DNA from: Bacteroides sp. GM023
GTDB lineage: Bacteria; Bacteroidota; Bacteroidia; Bacteroidales; Bacteroidaceae
Direction of reading: 5' to 3'
NCBI RefSeq assembly: GCF_014750685.1
Contig: NZ_JAAXGE010000009.1
Span: 434,001-498,000, forward strand
Length of the DNA stretch: 64,000 bases
Below are positions 61,122 to 64,000 of the stretch, piece after piece. The translations under genes were made by a program, and so were the position numbers. Position 1 is the stretch's first letter. Every line of letters starts with the position of its first letter. The notes below the pieces were generated by a model that saw only the letters and a list, made by a program, of their open reading frames with translations, did no database searches and was not told the origin of the DNA.

Positions 61122-62531
61122 TTAGCCTTTTGTTGTAGTATTCGCTTCTTTCAGTTGCAAATGAAGAATCGGGTAAGGTTTTCCCATACTGTCCGTTTCG
61201 TCCTTTACGATGATTTGGAATCCCATACGAAGATAAAAACCGAGTGCTTTTTCATTCTGCTCGTTTACATCTACTTTGTCAATATGCTTTTTCTGAGTAG
61301 CATATTCCAGTAATCGTTTGCCATATCCTTTTCCTTGTTCGCCGGGGCTTACGAATAACATTTCGATCAGTTCGTCGCTCAATCCCATGAAAGCTACAAT
61401 CTTCCCTCCGGCATTCCGGATGATGTATAGTTCTACCGCCGGCAAATAGTGATTGCGCACTAAGGGTTTATAAAACAGAATATGTTCTTCCGTAAGGAAA
61501 TGATGCGTATAGCGTACTGATGCTTCCCAAACTTGCAGAATCTCATCGTAATCTTCCGGGATGGGCCGGCATATATTAGGAAGATAATAGCACAAATGGT
61601 CAAGTATATTCCCATTGTATGTCAGTTCTGCCTGATGGAGTACGCCTTCATGGATAAATCCATTTCGTTCAAGTACTTGTTGCGACCGCTTATTATGCGG
61701 GTAACAATTGGCAGTGATGAGGCTAAGTTGAAGTTCGTTGAAACCATAGTTGAGTACAGCCTGCACTGCTTCCGTCATATATCCTTTGCCCCAATGTGCT
61801 TCGTCAAGCCAATAACCCAGCATACGAACCAGCGGATTCTCCCGCTTCGGGTCGGGGATGATTCCGAGGGAACCAATAAGTTGCTGTGTATCTTTCAGTG
61901 TTATTGCCCAGACATTCTCTTGTCCGATAAATACATTTTGAAGAATTTCACGCGATTCTTCTATTGTTTTATGGGGTGCCCATCCGGCATTATTCCCTAT
62001 ATTAGGATTCTGACAACAAGCGAAAAATGCTTCCGCATCATTTTCCTGAAAAGGACGAATTACCAAGCGTCCCGTTTCAAGAGTATGGGTCATTGTTTCA
62101 TTGGTTTCTGCTTTTTCTCCTGTCTCCGTCTCTTCTCCTGATTCTTTCTTATACACACATTCTATACGGTTTCCATCAGGATCGAGAACTACACTTTCAA
62201 AATAACCATCTCCCGAAGTGCGTGGCTCACCTACGACGGAATAACCCTCGGAACGTATCTCTTCAGTGAAACGAAGAACTTCCGCCTGACTGGGAAAAGT
62301 GAAAGCAAGATGTGTCAGCCCGACTCTGTTTTCTTCCACCGCCGTATTCTGTACATCCGGCCGGCTCATTAACTCCAAAGAAGGCCCTTCATCGAAGGAT
62401 ATAAAGTAGGACTCGAATCCCTTCTTGGGATTAACATATTTCTCATTGCTTTTCCCACCGAAAAAGCGGATATAGAACTCTCTCAATTCTTCCAGGCGAA
62501 AAGTCCAAATGGCGATATGATGCAGTTTCAT
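61122..62531 (-). CDS. three-domain fusion: VOC (glyoxalase-like) plus two GNAT acetyltransferase domains
   Basis: 469 aa. Residues about 1-130 are a VOC domain (LHHIAIWTFRLEELREFY, then VVLDPDGNRIECVY). A Glu/Thr-rich linker (about 131-150) leads to a RimJ/RimL-type GNAT (about 152-318, with WGKGYMTEAVQAV), and a second GNAT with classic EQGKGYGKRLLEYA follows (about 319-469). I see no frameshift, so it is one continuous protein. The linker suggests three independently folded enzymes; possible detoxification role. Confidence 0.88.
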   Translation of the reverse strand: MKLHHIAIWTFRLEELREFYIRFFGGKSNEKYVNPKKGFESYFISFDEGPSLELMSRPDVQNTAVEENRVGLTHLAFTFPSQAEVLRFTEEIRSEGYSVVGEPRTSGDGYFESVVLDPDGNRIECVYKKESGEETETGEKAETNETMTHTLETGRLVIRPFQENDAEAFFACCQNPNIGNNAGWAPHKTIEESREILQNVFIGQENVWAITLKDTQQLIGSLGIIPDPKRENPLVRMLGYWLDEAHWGKGYMTEAVQAVLNYGFNELQLSLITANCYPHNKRSQQVLERNGFIHEGVLHQAELTYNGNILDHLCYYLPNICRPIPEDYDEILQVWEASVRYTHHFLTEEHILFYKPLVRNHYLPAVELYIIRNAGGKIVAFMGLSDELIEMLFVSPGEQGKGYGKRLLEYATQKKHIDKVDVNEQNEKALGFYLRMGFQIIVKDETDSMGKPYPILHLQLKEANTTTKG

Positions 62532-62567
62532 TTTAAATCAGATTTTATTCTTTATCGTTATAACTCT

Positions 62568-63458
62568 TTATTTTACTGTCTTCATCACGTATTCGTAAAC
62601 GATACGTGAAATATCTGCAATAATCTTACTGTTTTCTGGAGAACTCTCTTCGGAATCTTTCACGAAGACAGCTATACTGTAAGTATGTCCGTCAGGCAAA
62701 ACAACAAAGCCGATATCATTGCAGCCAATCTGCTGTCCTTGGGCATTGCGGTCTCCCGTTCCCGTTTTATGTCCGACTATCACTCCCTTATCCAACAAAG
62801 GAGCGACCAAACGATCCTGTCCAGTCTGACACTCTACCATTGTCTGATAGATAAAATCTTTATATTCCTTTGCAAACAATGGCTCCCGACGGAATATCTC
62901 CAATAACTCTGCGGCAGCCAACGGCGTACTCCAATTACTGTAACAGAGGTCTAAGTCCTCATGCATATCATTTTCCGTATGAGTGATTTCACAGTCCTGA
63001 ATCCCCAATGACCGGATATACTTATTCGCAGAATCCGGCCCGCCCTGATAATGAAAAAGAATATCACAAGCATTGTTATCACTCTGCTGAAGGGTGTACT
63101 TCAGTAACTCTGCAATACTCATGTCAAATCCCCCTTCCGGATACTTATCCCGTAGAGGACTATACGTGTCCGGCTTTAAATCCGACTTCTCTACCATCAA
63201 CAGAGTATCCAATGACTGATTGCGCTTCCCCATATAGTCAGCCAGCGCCAACGCCTGATGAAACTTGAAAACACTCATCAAAGGATAATGAGTATCATTA
63301 TTAACGGTTACCGTATCTTTTCCATCTATGATGACGGCAATCCCTATTTCAGCTTTCTTATCTTTGATCGCCTCTTTCAATTGTGTCTCAAGAGAAACAC
63401 TCTGGCAAGAAAATAGCAGGACGGGAATTAAACAAAGAAACACAATGAATGAACGCAT
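62568..63458 (-). CDS. class A (subclass A2) beta-lactamase, lipoprotein
   Basis: 296 aa, like the chromosomal CblA/CepA type. Lipobox FSC (Cys18) suggests membrane anchoring. Active-site residues are in place: SVFK (Ser62, Lys65), SDN (126-128), a Glu in the omega loop and KTG (231-233) in GHKTGTG. It hydrolyses penicillins and cephalosporins in relatives; the actual spectrum cannot be read from sequence. No insertion sequence upstream, and the promoter is a native type. Confidence 0.92.
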   Translation of the reverse strand: MRSFIVFLCLIPVLLFSCQSVSLETQLKEAIKDKKAEIGIAVIIDGKDTVTVNNDTHYPLMSVFKFHQALALADYMGKRNQSLDTLLMVEKSDLKPDTYSPLRDKYPEGGFDMSIAELLKYTLQQSDNNACDILFHYQGGPDSANKYIRSLGIQDCEITHTENDMHEDLDLCYSNWSTPLAAAELLEIFRREPLFAKEYKDFIYQTMVECQTGQDRLVAPLLDKGVIVGHKTGTGDRNAQGQQIGCNDIGFVVLPDGHTYSIAVFVKDSEESSPENSKIIADISRIVYEYVMKTVK

Positions 63459-63505
63459 AATTAATATTCTCTTTTAATAGGTTTTTATTTTTCTATTGGG
63501 AGACA

Positions 63506-63536
63506 CAAAGATATGAATACTAATTTTAGGAACAAA
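63506..63536 (-). promoter_or_regulatory. promoter of the beta-lactamase gene
   Basis: Minus-strand TTTG (63536-63533), 19-base spacer, TATCTTTG (63513-63506): a near-perfect match, 47 bases before the start at 63458. No insertion-sequence end provides it. Confidence 0.7.
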
Positions 63537-63724
63537 TTCTTATTCGATAATTGTAGTCCCAAATTTATTCTTGTACTTTTCAAAAATGAAATAAGATTCA
63601 AAAAGGAATAATTGCCAATACAAAAGGATAAATCGCCAACAATAGTATCCCGAAAAGTCCTGAACTTTGTACCGTCAATAATAGGCTATTGCCTTTTTGA
63701 GTATTTTGATAAAATAAAGAACAA

Positions 63725-64000
63725 GTGAAAAAGTATCTGTCGGTCATATTAATCCTGTTTTATATTGTAGTGTCATCCGGCATTATGATGAGCTTCCATT
63801 ATTGTATGGGAGGATTGGCCGATTGGGAACTCGGAACAGTCGCCACTTGTTCCTCATGCGGACATAAGCAGGGAATCTCTTCCAAATGCTGTTCGATGGA
63901 AACTCAATTTATCAAGTTGGCGGTAGACCAGAATGTCGAACATGCTCATGCAATAGACTTTGCTCCCCTCGTACTCCAACTTTTACCGGATTTATGGGGA
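63725..64000 (+). CDS. partial: small Cys-rich protein of the HYC_CC_PP type
   Basis: The gene starts with a GTG at 63725 and runs off the end (92 codons visible). A signal-like hydrophobic start (about 4-20) is followed by SFHYCMGGLADW, CSSCGHKQG and KCCSMET, the Cys pattern of small Bacteroidetes proteins seen near metal-uptake receptors. Metal binding is plausible. The downstream genes are outside the window. Confidence 0.7.
   Translation, partial: MKKYLSVILILFYIVVSSGIMMSFHYCMGGLADWELGTVATCSSCGHKQGISSKCCSMETQFIKLAVDQNVEHAHAIDFAPLVLQLLPDLWG

Noticed and set aside
62568..63458. The beta-lactamase as a recently acquired, mobile resistance gene
   Set aside because: No IS, integron or mobilisation gene is adjacent, and the promoter is of the native type.
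1..64000. Prophage, integrative element or insertion sequence
   Set aside because: No integrase, transposase, relaxase, capsid or terminase gene and no target-site duplication could be seen.

Overview
The window looks like chromosomal DNA of a gut Bacteroides (thetaiotaomicron/ovatus/xylanisolvens-like; the species cannot be fixed by eye). Reasons: Bacteroidales-type promoters (-33 TTTG, -7 TAnnTTTG) stand before many genes. There is a SusC/SusD pair, an ECF sigma with a membrane partner, a KamA-type radical SAM enzyme, an Hc1-like histone protein, a GH2 beta-galactosidase and a class A2 beta-lactamase. I see no rRNA, insertion sequence, integrase, prophage or CRISPR. Most of the window reads as core genome with scattered small accessory cassettes.

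Layout. 0-9.4 kb: a transglutaminase-like lipoprotein, an orphan Na+-pump decarboxylase beta subunit with a small membrane partner, CutC and a lipoprotein, then the zapB-like/zapA/rny operon with a folded RNA element between zapA and rny. 9.3-10.3 kb: a gene-free kilobase with two long palindromes and two 22-bp-period repeat arrays, ending at the promoter of a Fic gene. 11.6-18 kb: MTA/SAH nucleosidase, queD-queE, lutABC, and a tandem pair of alkyl-DNA repair genes. 18-26.5 kb: pyridoxal kinase; a minus-strand operon of three phospholipid genes followed by an ECF sigma factor and its membrane partner; a VWA protein; tRNA-Trp; an Spx-like protein; a UDG-fold protein. 26.5-33.4 kb: SusC, SusD, a Tsx-like outer-membrane protein (DUF5020) and an NCS2 permease, which I read as a nucleobase or nucleoside uptake system.

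33.4-39.1 kb: KamA-family enzyme, Na+:alanine/glycine symporter, AlbA_2-type regulator and the Hc1 protein. 39.1-42.7 kb: a repeat-rich spacer, a paired radical-SAM/partner DNA-repair module of unknown chemistry, and a HigBA-like toxin-antitoxin whose toxin carries an in-frame TGA. 42.7-49.7 kb: MgtC, a DUF2809 membrane protein, GH2 beta-galactosidase, a potassium-channel-like protein with a zinc ribbon, a lytic transglycosylase, a 15-bp tandem repeat and an Fpg/Nei-like glycosylase. 49.7-64 kb: an epimerase-lipocalin fusion, a self-contained VapD cassette with a 66-aa partner, zinc-ribbon proteins, SDR, MATE, RluA-type pseudouridine synthase, SGNH hydrolase, MaoC, MarC, M20 peptidase, a VOC-GNAT-GNAT fusion, the beta-lactamase and the start of an HYC/CC-type small protein.

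The strongest leads are: (1) degenerate repeat arrays with an exact 22-bp period at four unrelated intergenic sites, each with a different sequence; (2) the SusCD-DUF5020-NCS2 locus; (3) the VapD plus 66-aa cassette with its own promoter and terminator; (4) the nonsense codon in the HigB-like toxin; (5) a Nei-like glycosylase without the catalytic N-terminal proline; and (6) several genes whose start codon lies at the predicted transcription start, suggesting leaderless mRNAs.
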